Of a stretch of 64,000 bases of DNA, positions 17,728-26,167 are shown in pieces; the stretch's first letter is position 1, and each line of letters opens with the position of its first letter. Made by a program: the position numbers and the translations under genes. The stretch covers positions 1 through 64,000 of the forward strand of contig NZ_JBNILN010000011.1 of the NCBI RefSeq assembly GCF_050107715.1. The letters run 5' to 3'. The DNA comes from Metabacillus_B sp050107715. Its GTDB lineage: Bacteria; Bacillota; Bacilli; Bacillales; Bacillaceae. Below the pieces are notes generated by a model, which was not told the DNA's origin, did no database searches, and was given only the letters and a program-made list of their open reading frames with translations.

Positions 17728-18588
17728 TTATTTAACCGCGCTTCCAAGCATTCCCGAAATAAACTGTTTCTGCAGAACAAGGAAGAAAATAATAATCGGG
17801 ATGGTTGCGATGGAAACTCCGGTCATGACTTGTCCATAATCGATATAGGAGAGACCAAGCAGACTGGAAAGAGCAACAGGGAACGTATGCATAGATGAAT
17901 CGTTCAGGACAACGAGCGGCCACAGGAAATTGTTCCATTGTGTCATAAATAGAAAAATAGATGCTGCAGCAAGTGAAGGCCGCATTGCAGGCATAACTAC
18001 CTTTGCGAAGATTTTGAGCTCACCTGCTCCGTCAAGGCGGGCTGCCTCAATAAGCTCAGTCGGAAAGGCCAGGAAATTTTGCCTCAGCAGAAAAATCGCA
18101 AACGGATAGCAGATCTGCGGAGCAATCACCGCAAAATAGGTGTTAAGCAAGCCCGCAGAAGACATCATCTGGAATAGCGGAATCAAAGTAGCCTGATAAG
18201 GGATCATCATTGAAAGCAAAAATGCAGTGAAAATCAGGTTTCTCCCCTTAAATTCGAACTTAGCAAGAGCATAGGCTGCTAATGAGCATACGATCAGGGC
18301 CGAGACGACATAAATCAGCGATACAAACAATGAGTTAAACAATACTCTCGTTACATCAATGGTGGAGTTAAGGTTTTGCAAATTCTCTGCAAACTTTGTC
18401 CCAGGGAGAAATGTCGGCGGGTTTGTAAACATTTTTCCTGATTCATTTGTAGAACCAATGAACATCCAGTAAAAAGGAAAAATGGATATAATCAGAAACA
18501 CGCCCAGAAGCACATACATTCCAATCTTCTGCGGAAGATTCCGGCTGTTTTTTTGATGAGCTGCAGCTGTATAGCTGGATGTTTTCAT
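17728..18588 (-). CDS. Sugar ABC transporter permease, MalG/GanQ type
   Basis: 286 residues with about six membrane segments and the inner-membrane-protein coupling motif EAARLDGAGELKIFAKVVMP near residue 190. This is the EAA loop that docks on the ATPase. The N-terminus is polar and followed by LLGVFLIISIFPFYWM. The start codon overlaps the stop of the partner permease gene (TAATG). It forms the heterodimeric channel for galactoside uptake with the next gene upstream. Confidence 0.92.
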   Translation of the reverse strand: MKTSSYTAAAHQKNSRNLPQKIGMYVLLGVFLIISIFPFYWMFIGSTNESGKMFTNPPTFLPGTKFAENLQNLNSTIDVTRVLFNSLFVSLIYVVSALIVCSLAAYALAKFEFKGRNLIFTAFLLSMMIPYQATLIPLFQMMSSAGLLNTYFAVIAPQICYPFAIFLLRQNFLAFPTELIEAARLDGAGELKIFAKVVMPAMRPSLAAASIFLFMTQWNNFLWPLVVLNDSSMHTFPVALSSLLGLSYIDYGQVMTGVSIATIPIIIFFLVLQKQFISGMLGSAVK

Positions 18589-19439
18589 TATCGATCACCT
18601 GCCACTTTAAATTGGATGAAGGTTAAGACCGCCACAAGGACCACGACTACATAGGCAATTGCTGAAGCATAGCCGAACTGGAAATATTCAAAGCCATTTT
18701 CATAGATGTACAGCCCAAGCGTCATTGTCGCATCTGCCGGCCCCCCGTTCGTGAGGTTGAAGGGCTCATCAAACAATTGAAGCGTACCGATTGTACTTAA
18801 GGTTCCGGCGAATAAAATGACAGGCTTTAACTGTGGAATGGTAATGTAAAAGAATTGTCTTATTTTACCAGACCCATCAAGAGATGCTGCCTCATAGATT
18901 TCTTCTGGGATGTTTTGAAGTGCTGCCAGGAAAATCACCATATTGTAGCCTGTCCATCTCCACGTCATAGCCAGAATAATGGATGCCTTTGCCCAAAAAC
19001 CATCAGTAAGCCAAGGGACTGCCGCAATGCCAAGGTAGCTTAGGGCATTGTTAATTATCCCCTCTTCCTGAAGCATAATCGAAAAAAGGATCGAGTACGC
19101 AACGAGAGAGGTTACTGCGGGAAGGAAGAAGGATACCCTGAAAAACCCCTTCAGCTTCAACAGCTGGCTGTTCAGGGCACCTGCGAGGATCAGGGCGAGC
19201 AAAAGCATTACCGGCACCTGAAAAATAAAAATGATAAATGTGTTTTTAAGCGCTGTCCAAAAGATTTCATCATTGAACAGGCGGATGTAGTTGTTTAAAC
19301 CATTAAACACATAAGCCCCCGCTTCAAATTTTTGAAAACTCAATATGAACGAGGCGATTACCGGATACACGGTGAAGATGATAAACAAGATCAGTGCCGG
19401 TGCCAGAAACCAATATGGAAACATACGTGAACGAATCAT
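18588..19439 (-). CDS. Sugar ABC transporter permease, MalF/GanP type
   Basis: About 283 residues, six predicted membrane helices, EAA loop EAASLDGSGKIRQFFYITIP near residue 175. The ATG at 19439 is chosen because AAAGGCGGG lies seven bases upstream; a TTG two codons earlier is too close. Shorter than MalF because it lacks the large periplasmic domain, as usual for Gram-positive CUT1 permeases. Partner of the downstream permease and the upstream lipoprotein. Confidence 0.92.
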   Translation of the reverse strand: MIRSRMFPYWFLAPALILFIIFTVYPVIASFILSFQKFEAGAYVFNGLNNYIRLFNDEIFWTALKNTFIIFIFQVPVMLLLALILAGALNSQLLKLKGFFRVSFFLPAVTSLVAYSILFSIMLQEEGIINNALSYLGIAAVPWLTDGFWAKASIILAMTWRWTGYNMVIFLAALQNIPEEIYEAASLDGSGKIRQFFYITIPQLKPVILFAGTLSTIGTLQLFDEPFNLTNGGPADATMTLGLYIYENGFEYFQFGYASAIAYVVVVLVAVLTFIQFKVAGDR

Positions 19440-19488
19440 TAGCAATCCCGCCTTTTCGAGAAGGAGCTCATAAGCTTCTTCTATTTTT

Positions 19489-20754
19489 TTAAAGCATTCT
19501 GTTTTTCAAGCGTTTTTGCGCCGCCTTGAAGGCCTCCTGGATAGAAAGTTTGCCGCTCATAGCTTCTGATTGGGCTTTAACGGCTTCATCCTTCGCGTAT
19601 GGGAAGGATCCGGTGTAATTGACGGAAGGAATATCGTCCATCTGATCAGCCAGAGTCTTCCAGATTGCCTGTCCCCCGAAGAAGCTGACCCCCTCAGTAA
19701 AAACAGGTTCATCATAGGTGGATGTAAGAGAAGGGAAAAGACCGCCCTTCATCGCCTCAACCTGCGTCTGTTCATCTGTAGAGAAATATTCCAGGAAATC
19801 ATAAGCTGCTTCAGGATTTTTTGAGGATTTCATAATCGTATAGTTGCTGCCTCCAAGGTTTGAAGCACGGTTGCCCCCTTCTTTAAACGCCGGGAGCGGA
19901 ATCACTCCCCATTTCCCTGCAGATTCTTTTCCCTGCTGTTCAATGGAACCTGCAAGCCATGCTCCGGATGGGGCTGTCGCTACATCCCCCTGCACCATGG
20001 AACCAATCCAGGCATCCCATCCTACCGTATTTTTAATAAGATCTGCTTCTTTCAGCTGTCTATGGACTTCCATTGCCCGGTAGGATTCAGGAGAAGTTAG
20101 ATTTGGCTCCTCATTACTATCAAAATAAAAGGTCCCTTGCTGATTCAGCATCATTCGATACAGCCCGTCATCTCCATTTAAATCAAGGCCAATCATATCT
20201 TTTCCGGTTTTTTCTTTAATGGTTTTTCCGGCTTCCGCATAGTCCGTCCACGTCTTAATGTCTTCAGCTTCTATACCGGCATTTTCGAAAATATCCGTTC
20301 TATAGAACATTCCTGTAGGTCCGGCATCAAAAGGGAACGCATACAAATCCCCTTCCTTTGAAACCAGATCTCGTTTAAACTCTGGAAACTGGGCCGCTTT
20401 TTCTTTATCAAATCCCTGTTCAGTCAGATTCAGAAAAGCATCCGGGAAGGAATGAATGTATCCTTGAATCCGGTCATCCTCAACAAGGACTATGTCCGGG
20501 AGTCCCTGCCCCCCTGCAAGCAGGCCAGTCGTCAGCTTTTGATAAACATCTGCTGTACCCATTTCGACAATATCGAGCTCAAATTCGGGATGGTCTTTTT
20601 GGTAGCGCTTTTCCGCAGCCTCAAGGACCGGTACATTGACGTTCCATACCCACGCCGTCAGCTTATTAGGATTTTCCGCCTTGCTTCCCGAACAGCCTGC
20701 AAGCAAACCAAACAATAGGATCAGACATAGCCTTACGTTTATTTTTTTCATCAT
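19489..20754 (-). CDS. Extracellular sugar-binding lipoprotein of CUT1 ABC transporter
   Basis: 421 residues with a lipoprotein signal peptide and lipobox LLAGC (Cys near residue 21). It is therefore anchored on the outer face of the membrane. The body is a family 1 solute-binding protein (LPDIVLVEDDRIQGYI, FPFDAGPTGMFYRTDIF, SGAWLAGSIEQQG). Two ATG codons occur in tandem after GGAGGAGGG. First structural gene of the galactoside operon. Context with GH35, GH36 and permeases points to galacto-oligosaccharides, analogous to GanS of B. subtilis. Confidence 0.9.
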   Translation of the reverse strand: MMKKINVRLCLILLFGLLAGCSGSKAENPNKLTAWVWNVNVPVLEAAEKRYQKDHPEFELDIVEMGTADVYQKLTTGLLAGGQGLPDIVLVEDDRIQGYIHSFPDAFLNLTEQGFDKEKAAQFPEFKRDLVSKEGDLYAFPFDAGPTGMFYRTDIFENAGIEAEDIKTWTDYAEAGKTIKEKTGKDMIGLDLNGDDGLYRMMLNQQGTFYFDSNEEPNLTSPESYRAMEVHRQLKEADLIKNTVGWDAWIGSMVQGDVATAPSGAWLAGSIEQQGKESAGKWGVIPLPAFKEGGNRASNLGGSNYTIMKSSKNPEAAYDFLEYFSTDEQTQVEAMKGGLFPSLTSTYDEPVFTEGVSFFGGQAIWKTLADQMDDIPSVNYTGSFPYAKDEAVKAQSEAMSGKLSIQEAFKAAQKRLKNRML

Positions 20755-20950
20755 TTCCCTCCTCCTTTAATATCCCGCTGAGAAACCATTACTTAATTAA
20801 ATTACAAAACTAACTTTGCAAAGGTACACCGCCCCCGGCTGCTGAACTAACAAGCATGCATCCGGAGGCGTGGCCGTATGATGCTGCGCGCCTGCGAATC
20901 CCGCCTGCTCCATCTCAAAGGAGGAACCTCACCCCTTATATCTATAAACC

Positions 20951-22186
20951 TTATAAAATCTCTTTCCGGTTCTCATAATGAATAGAAAACATCTCAGCCA
21001 GAATGAGTGTAACTGAGCCAATAAGGGCCGCATGATCACCAAGACCTGATTCCACAATCACTGTTTCCTTTGCATCATCATTAAGCGCCCGCTGCTTCAC
21101 CACTTCTCTAATCGGATCCATAATAAAATGGCCCGCCTTTGAAATCCCTCCGCCGATAATAATTTTGGAAGGATTCATGATGTGAATCAGATTGGTGATA
21201 GCGGTTCCAAGATACCGTCCGGCATTCCTGAAAATTTCAATCGCCAGTTCATCTCCCTGTAAAGCTGCTCTGTAAAGCAGCTCTCCGCTTATCTGGTTTT
21301 CATCTCCTTTTATCAACTCAGTGATCAGCGTTTTTCTGCCAAACGAAATCTCTCTCATAGCTGCCCGCTTTAAACCATCATGTGCGGCTAACGTTTGAAG
21401 ACATCCGTAATTTCCGCACGTGCATTTCGGTCCATTTAAATCTGCAGCCGTATGTCCGATTTCTCCAGCAAGCCCGTGCCGCCCCCTGAATAATTTGTTA
21501 TTCATGAGTATTCCTGCACCGATGCCGTAGCCCACATTTACACAGATCAGATCCTCCGCCCCTGCCCCGTTGCCGAACCAGGATTCCCCAAGCGCCATGG
21601 CCCGGGCATCATTTTCAACTTTTACCAGAGTTTGAAATTCTTCCTCCAGCCGCTGCTTCAGGGGAATATTTTTAAGGTGAAGATTCGGTGCAAAGAGGGC
21701 CACACCTTTAGAGGCATTCACAATTCCATGCATGCCGATCCCGATGCCAATCAGTTTATCGTTAGAAATCTCTGCCTCTTTTATTAGTTTTCTAAGTTCG
21801 GAGATCATCATGCCTACTAAAGCTTCTTCCGTCATGGAGTGGTGAATGGGAACGGTGCTCTGGAGGACAATTTTCGCTTCAAGATCCGTTATCGCGAAGC
21901 GAATCTTACTTACACCTACATCTACTCCGGCAACAAAGAAAGAACGGGAATTAATTTTCAAAATAATCGGTTTTCTCCCCCCGCTCGAAGGTCCTTGCTT
22001 CCCTTCAACTACCAGCCCGGCCCGCAGCAGCTCATTGGCAATATTCGTTACTGTAGGAGGTGTCAGCTTTGTTTTCTTTGCAATTTCTGCCCTCGATATA
22101 CCGCCAGTAGAACGGATAGTGTTGAGAATTAAAGATTTGTTAAGCGATTTCATTAATTGAAAGCTTCCAACGAGATGACTCGTCAT
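20951..22186 (-). CDS. ROK family transcriptional repressor (XylR/NagC-like)
   Basis: 411 residues. The N-terminal winged helix (residues 10-70: GGISRAEIAKKTKLTPPTVT) precedes a ROK sugar-kinase-like domain. Sugar-binding and zinc residues lie in GEIGHTAADLNGPKCTCGNYGCLQT near residue 250-275 (CxCGxxGC zinc signature). The DxG phosphate motif is GVDVGVSK. It likely represses the galactoside operon downstream and is relieved by a sugar. The start at 22186 is taken from AGGGGGTGAACGG; the ten earlier codons overlap it. GTTAGT in AT-rich DNA occurs both before this gene and before the binding-protein gene, a weak hint of a shared operator. Confidence 0.88.
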   Translation of the reverse strand: MTSHLVGSFQLMKSLNKSLILNTIRSTGGISRAEIAKKTKLTPPTVTNIANELLRAGLVVEGKQGPSSGGRKPIILKINSRSFFVAGVDVGVSKIRFAITDLEAKIVLQSTVPIHHSMTEEALVGMMISELRKLIKEAEISNDKLIGIGIGMHGIVNASKGVALFAPNLHLKNIPLKQRLEEEFQTLVKVENDARAMALGESWFGNGAGAEDLICVNVGYGIGAGILMNNKLFRGRHGLAGEIGHTAADLNGPKCTCGNYGCLQTLAAHDGLKRAAMREISFGRKTLITELIKGDENQISGELLYRAALQGDELAIEIFRNAGRYLGTAITNLIHIMNPSKIIIGGGISKAGHFIMDPIREVVKQRALNDDAKETVIVESGLGDHAALIGSVTLILAEMFSIHYENRKEIL

Positions 22187-22273
22187 CCGTTCACCCCCTG
22201 CTATTAACCTGACCAACTTCCAGAAAATTAATTATTTTAATAATGTTAGTAAGAAAGCACTTACATGTATTAT

Positions 22274-22287
22274 GGCAAGCGTTTTCA
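22274..22287 (+). promoter_or_regulatory. Candidate cre (CcpA) site upstream of the ROK gene
   Basis: GGCAAGCGTTTTCA differs at one position from the cre consensus TGNAARCGNWWWCA. It lies 88 bases upstream of the ROK start. This fits carbon catabolite control of a galactoside cluster but is only a motif match. Confidence 0.4.
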
Positions 22288-23032
22288 AATTTAGCAAGAG
22301 CGGATTGAATCTTTCTCTTTGGATTTACGGATTTTCTTCGGCCTTGTACACGCAGCGGATTCAAAATTTAAGGCCCGGACACGCTTTGGCTATGCTCTCG
22401 ACTGGGTGTCTGAAGCTTTTTCTATTGTATGGTATTCCGGTAAGGAAAAGCGTTCTCTTTTCAGGCTCTAAGTTTTTCCTAAAACTTCTTAGCAGGAGGC
22501 GGAATGTGTTTCTCTTTTTAGCAGCTATTGCATCGATTGTCACATGGAGTACAGGATCCCTGGAGCTTTCTCCGTCAGAAAAGCCGAATGAAAAGAACAG
22601 GCCAAAAATAGTGGCCTTATTGTCCGCTTGGACCTTATCAACGTTAATTATGACCATTTCACTCTTTCAGACGGTCCAGTTTTGACAGCCTTCCTCCTAT
22701 GGATAGGCTTATTTAGTTTTTGCGAATTAGGATCGGATTCTACGAAAAAATTGTGTCGAATGATATCGAAAAGTCTTTATATCTGAATTTCGGACAATAT
22801 ATTGAAAGTACGGACAATATCTTTATAAGTACGGACAATAAAATGAAAGTACGGACAATATCTCATTGAGTACGGACAATAAAATGAACATCCAGGCAGA
22901 TACACTGTAATTCCGGCCGGTAACCTCTTTCAGTTACTCATAATACCGCCACAAAGCAAGGTGTTTTAACAAACCATCAAGTTCTTAGCCCGGACACCTC
23001 ACATTTTTTTACCTAAACACTTAAATCAAAGC
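22288..23032. other. Long intergenic region with repeat array, no clear gene
   Basis: Open frames on both strands (22272-22685 plus, 22361-22657 minus) have no good ribosome binding site or recognisable domain. The right half carries the CGGACAAT array at 22791-22880. The minus frame also contains a stray CGGACAATAA. Confidence 0.5.
22764..22884 (-). repeat. Array of five AAGTACGGACAATA repeats with 20-21-bp period
   Basis: CGGACAAT starts at 22791, 22811, 22832, 22852 and 22873, so the period is 20, 21, 20, 21 bases. This is the reverse complement of the TATTGTCCGTACTT motif in the array at 53685-54355. The flank CGAAAAGTCTTTATAT (from about 22767) is also shared with that array. Thus one composite element occurs twice in the window in opposite orientation. 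Confidence 0.85.
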
Positions 23033-23065
23033 AAAAAAGCCGCTTAACCTTACTAAAAGCGGCTT
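23033..23065 (-). terminator. Rho-independent terminator of the ssuD-like gene
   Basis: Minus-strand AAGCCGCTT and AAGCGGCTT pair around an 11-base loop and are followed by six T. It lies about 28 bases beyond the stop. Confidence 0.8.
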
Positions 23066-23092
23066 CACAAGAGAATCTTATAAGCAGAAACC

Positions 23093-24163
23093 TCAATTCA
23101 CAGCTAAATGAGATTTCAGCTTAGGAAAAACGAGCTCTGCAAAACGGTATGCTTCTTCAAGGTGCGGATAGCCTGACAAAATAAAGGTATCGACACCCGC
23201 TTCTTCGTATTCTCTTAACCGTTCCGTCACGATATCAGCATCCCCGACAATGGCAGTTCCTGCCCCTTCACGAGCCAGCCCGATTCCTGCCCAGAGGTTT
23301 GGTGAGATTTCAAGATCTGAACGGATTTTCGAACCGCCGTGAAGAGAGGATTGAGTGGTTTGGGCAGCAGAATCAAAAGTGCCGTGCCGTTCCGCAAACG
23401 TCCGGATTACTTCCTCATTCACATGACTGATGAGCCGCTCCGCAGCCTCCCAGGCTTCCTTTTCCGTTTCCCTGACGATCGCATGAAGGCGGATTCCGAA
23501 GGTAAGCGTTCTTCCTTCCGCAGCCGCCCTCTCCTTCATTTCTTCAATTTTTTCTTTAATTTGGGAAGGCGGCTGTCCCCATAGCAAATAGACATCTGCA
23601 TGCTTTGCTCCAACCGCTTTTCCGGCCGGGGAAGAACCGCCAAAGTAAAGCGGCGGGTATGGAGTCTGAACAGGAGGCTCCGGAATGGCTGCACCCGTAA
23701 CATCCAGATGCTTCCCATTGTAATTTACCCGTTTTCCTTCCATAACCTGTCTCCAAATATCTAAAAATTCATCGGTAACTTCATATCGTTCGTCATGGCT
23801 ATGGTAGCTTCCGAATCCTGCTTGTTCCGCAGGGTCGCCTCCTGTTACGACATTTAATAACAGGCGCCCTCCGGAAAAACGATCAAATGTAGCAGCCATT
23901 CTTGCGGAAAGAGTCGGAGACATCAATCCGGGTCTAAGCGCAATCAGGAATTTTAATTTGTCCGTAACGGATGAAAGATAGGAAGCGGTTACCCACGAAT
24001 CCTCACAGTTTGCTCCTGTAGGCAGCAGTGCCCCATCGTATCCAAGGCTGTCAAGCGCACTGGCAATCTGCTTCAAATACGCTATGCCGCTTTTCCTTTC
24101 TCCCACCTTTGTTCCTAAGTAATGGCCGTCTCCTGCAGTCGGAAAAAACCAGAATATGTTCAT
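23093..24163 (-). CDS. FMNH2-dependent alkanesulfonate monooxygenase (SsuD-like, LLM class)
   Basis: 356-residue luciferase-like monooxygenase that would release sulfite from alkanesulfonates using reduced flavin. Family stretches are FWFFPTAGDGHYLGT at the N-terminus, LPTGANCEDSW near residue 47, and LLNVVTGGDPAEQAG near residue 100. YFGGSSPAGKAVGAKHADVYL follows near residue 170. Normal length. AGGAAGGGG precedes the ATG. No ssuABC transporter or flavin reductase lies alongside, so its substrate comes through genes elsewhere. Confidence 0.87.
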   Translation of the reverse strand: MNIFWFFPTAGDGHYLGTKVGERKSGIAYLKQIASALDSLGYDGALLPTGANCEDSWVTASYLSSVTDKLKFLIALRPGLMSPTLSARMAATFDRFSGGRLLLNVVTGGDPAEQAGFGSYHSHDERYEVTDEFLDIWRQVMEGKRVNYNGKHLDVTGAAIPEPPVQTPYPPLYFGGSSPAGKAVGAKHADVYLLWGQPPSQIKEKIEEMKERAAAEGRTLTFGIRLHAIVRETEKEAWEAAERLISHVNEEVIRTFAERHGTFDSAAQTTQSSLHGGSKIRSDLEISPNLWAGIGLAREGAGTAIVGDADIVTERLREYEEAGVDTFILSGYPHLEEAYRFAELVFPKLKSHLAVN

Positions 24164-24474
24164 TTTTTACCCCTTCCTGTCTCTATAGAAATCCTTTCTC
24201 CTATCCAATTTATGTTTTTTTGGATGGGACATGCCGAACAATCTATACATTCATTTTAAAGTTGATAATTCCGATAAGTCAAGTAAACTATCTAAAAAGA
24301 CTGGAAATTCAAATTTTTTATATTTAAAGGGGATCGTTGTTGAAGTTTTCCGGCAATAAAATATGGATTTTTAACTTTTCGTTCAAAACTTTAAAAACTG
24401 GCTGCAGGGGTTCAGCGGGGACTGTGGAGCGAGGCCAAAATAAAAAACCGCCTTAAAAGGCGGTTTCATTATCC
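24164..24474. other. Intergenic region before ssuD-like gene with yheA terminator
   Basis: AT-rich stretch with the promoter region of the ssuD-like gene (not resolvable with confidence) and the yheA-yheB terminator at 24441-24466. No gene is seen. Confidence 0.5.
24441..24466 (-). terminator. Rho-independent terminator of yheB-yheA
   Basis: Minus-strand AAACCGCCTT and AAGGCGGTTT around two bases, then a T-run. Nine bases after the yheA stop. Confidence 0.85.
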
Positions 24475-24825
24475 CTATTCCACCGCGCCGTATAGTTCTT
24501 CCAGCGGTTTCATGATGATTTTATTCAGTTCGGCGATGATCATGCTCATGCGCTGCTCGGCTTCCATCAGTTTGGCGATGGTCGGGTTCTGTTGAACAAG
24601 TGCAACCGACTTTTGAGCCTGATCGACTTCTTCCTGTGAGATTTCCTCCCCGGCCATTTGCTTTTGCTGAAGCTTAAGCTGGATGTCCCGGAAGTTATCG
24701 AACATATTTTTAGCAGCTTCGTCTGCGTTCACCTGATCATACAGCGCTCTCAGCTCTTGATATTCTGTGCTTTCACGCAGCGCTTTTTCGAGACCATTGG
24801 CCTCATTGTATAGGTTCGTTGACAT
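24475..24825 (-). CDS. yheA: YheA, YlbF/YmcA family protein
   Basis: 116-residue helical protein of the Com_YlbF family, which includes the YmcA/YlbF/YaaT RNA-maturation factors. It is almost entirely amphipathic helix (LRALYDQVNADEAAKNMFDNF, EVDQAQKSVALVQQ). The ATG at 24825 follows GAAGGAGGGCGATC; an upstream in-frame start would add 25 residues without support. Length equals B. subtilis YheA, and it follows yheB as there. Molecular function unknown. Confidence 0.85.
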   Translation of the reverse strand: MSTNLYNEANGLEKALRESTEYQELRALYDQVNADEAAKNMFDNFRDIQLKLQQKQMAGEEISQEEVDQAQKSVALVQQNPTIAKLMEAEQRMSMIIAELNKIIMKPLEELYGAVE

Positions 24826-24915
24826 GTGATCGCCCTCCTTCAATTTCGGTCCATGTTTCGGACCCCTTCCAACTATAACAGAAATGCTTTTGTTTTTCAT
24901 AGATGAACCCGTCTT

Positions 24916-26052
24916 CTATCCCTGCATTGTTGCGATGACTGCTTGAACGACGCCAATCATTCCTCCGAGCAGGGCACCCAAGTAAGTAATCATTTTCAAT
25001 TCGCTGCTCGTAATCGAGAGAACCATTTCCTCGAGCCTCTTAGTGGAGAACGTATCAACCTGCTCCTTGACGATCTGTTCCAGGTTCATCTGTTTCAAGA
25101 GGCTGTCCATGTTCCCGGTAATGCCTCCTATTGCTATCGAGACTATGTTTGGAATCAATGATTCCCGGATGGTTTGATGATAGGGAGCGGTTATTTCATA
25201 GACCGACTTCCCATAAATTTCTCTGATTCCCAGTGCCTGAATGGCACGGTTTTTCATATCTGCAGCTGCTTCATCAACATTCAGCTTTGCTTTCACTTGT
25301 TTAAACGTAAGCTTTTTAGCCTTCTCCCATTCGCTCGTAATCAGGTCGCCTATAAATGCTTCGGTTTCCCCATTTTTCAAGAACTTAAGAAGCTCGGGCT
25401 GAACAAGATCCGTTAAGTTCATGTTTCCGGTAAACATTTGAATCATGCTGCCGAGGCGGCCCCGTTCTGCAAGGAAATCATCAATCATATTCCGGATTCT
25501 GTTCCGCCCCTCGTAGCTTTCAAAATATGCAATGCCTGAAAGCACAATATAGCGGGCCACTTCTTTTGCCTTTGCATCGAGCTTTTCCTCAAGCGCGGGC
25601 GGCATAAGCTCTGACAGGGTTTTATCCTGATTTTCTTCCTGAAACTTTCTCCACTTTTCATCAATGATCGAGATGACCAGTTTTTCAGTTTTTTCATCTG
25701 CCTGATTGACCCCTGCCTTTTCCAGTACAGCAAGCAGCGTCTGTTCTTTTTCCATCCAATCAAACACTGTATTTTCAGCCCACTTCTCAAGGGCTTGTCC
25801 GAATGCAGATTCGGTCATTTTCTTTTTAAGCCCTTCGGCTGTCAAAAGATGCTCAATTACCATTTTGCCCATCTGTTCTGCCATTTGATCTCTTCGCTTC
25901 GGGATAAGGCCAGGTGTGAACGGCAGTCTCTTCCCGAAAAGATAAACGGGGTTATAGGGTCTGAACAGCATCTTTATTGCAAGGTGGTTAGTGATGCCGC
26001 CAATTGCAGCTCCAATGGCAATCATTAAGATAAACGTCAGCAATACATTCAT
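24916..26052 (-). CDS. yheB: YheB, DUF445 family membrane-associated protein
   Basis: 378-residue protein with an N-terminal membrane segment (LLTFILMIAIGAAIGGITNHLAIKMLFRP) and a C-terminal one (ITYLGALLGGMIGVVQAVI). A long helical middle lies between. This is the DUF445 architecture (FTPGLIPKRRDQMAEQMG is its signature). The ATG at 26052 has GGAG seven to eight bases upstream. It is transcribed with yheA. Function unknown; membrane-anchored in the mother cell or vegetative envelope by inference. Confidence 0.88.
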   Translation of the reverse strand: MNVLLTFILMIAIGAAIGGITNHLAIKMLFRPYNPVYLFGKRLPFTPGLIPKRRDQMAEQMGKMVIEHLLTAEGLKKKMTESAFGQALEKWAENTVFDWMEKEQTLLAVLEKAGVNQADEKTEKLVISIIDEKWRKFQEENQDKTLSELMPPALEEKLDAKAKEVARYIVLSGIAYFESYEGRNRIRNMIDDFLAERGRLGSMIQMFTGNMNLTDLVQPELLKFLKNGETEAFIGDLITSEWEKAKKLTFKQVKAKLNVDEAAADMKNRAIQALGIREIYGKSVYEITAPYHQTIRESLIPNIVSIAIGGITGNMDSLLKQMNLEQIVKEQVDTFSTKRLEEMVLSITSSELKMITYLGALLGGMIGVVQAVIATMQG

Positions 26053-26116
26053 TTCAACACTCCATATCTTCACATACTTTTCCTTTAATCCATAAACTGC
26101 TTATACGGACATATGC

Positions 26117-26138
26117 CTAGAACAAATTATAGTTCTAG
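26117..26138. promoter_or_regulatory. Perfect inverted repeat between yheB and yheD
   Basis: CTAGAAC and GTTCTAG are separated by eight A/T-rich bases in the 115-bp gap between the divergent yheB and first yheD-like genes. It looks like a dimeric repressor site serving one or both promoters. The protein that binds is unknown. Confidence 0.45.
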
Positions 26139-26167
26139 TTAAGCCATTCGGCAAATGAGGGATTGTG

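Noticed and set aside
22272..22685. 137-codon plus-strand frame and 98-codon minus-strand frame in the gap before the ssuD-like gene
   Set aside because: Neither has a convincing ribosome binding site, domain or codon pattern; they overlap each other and a possible cre site.
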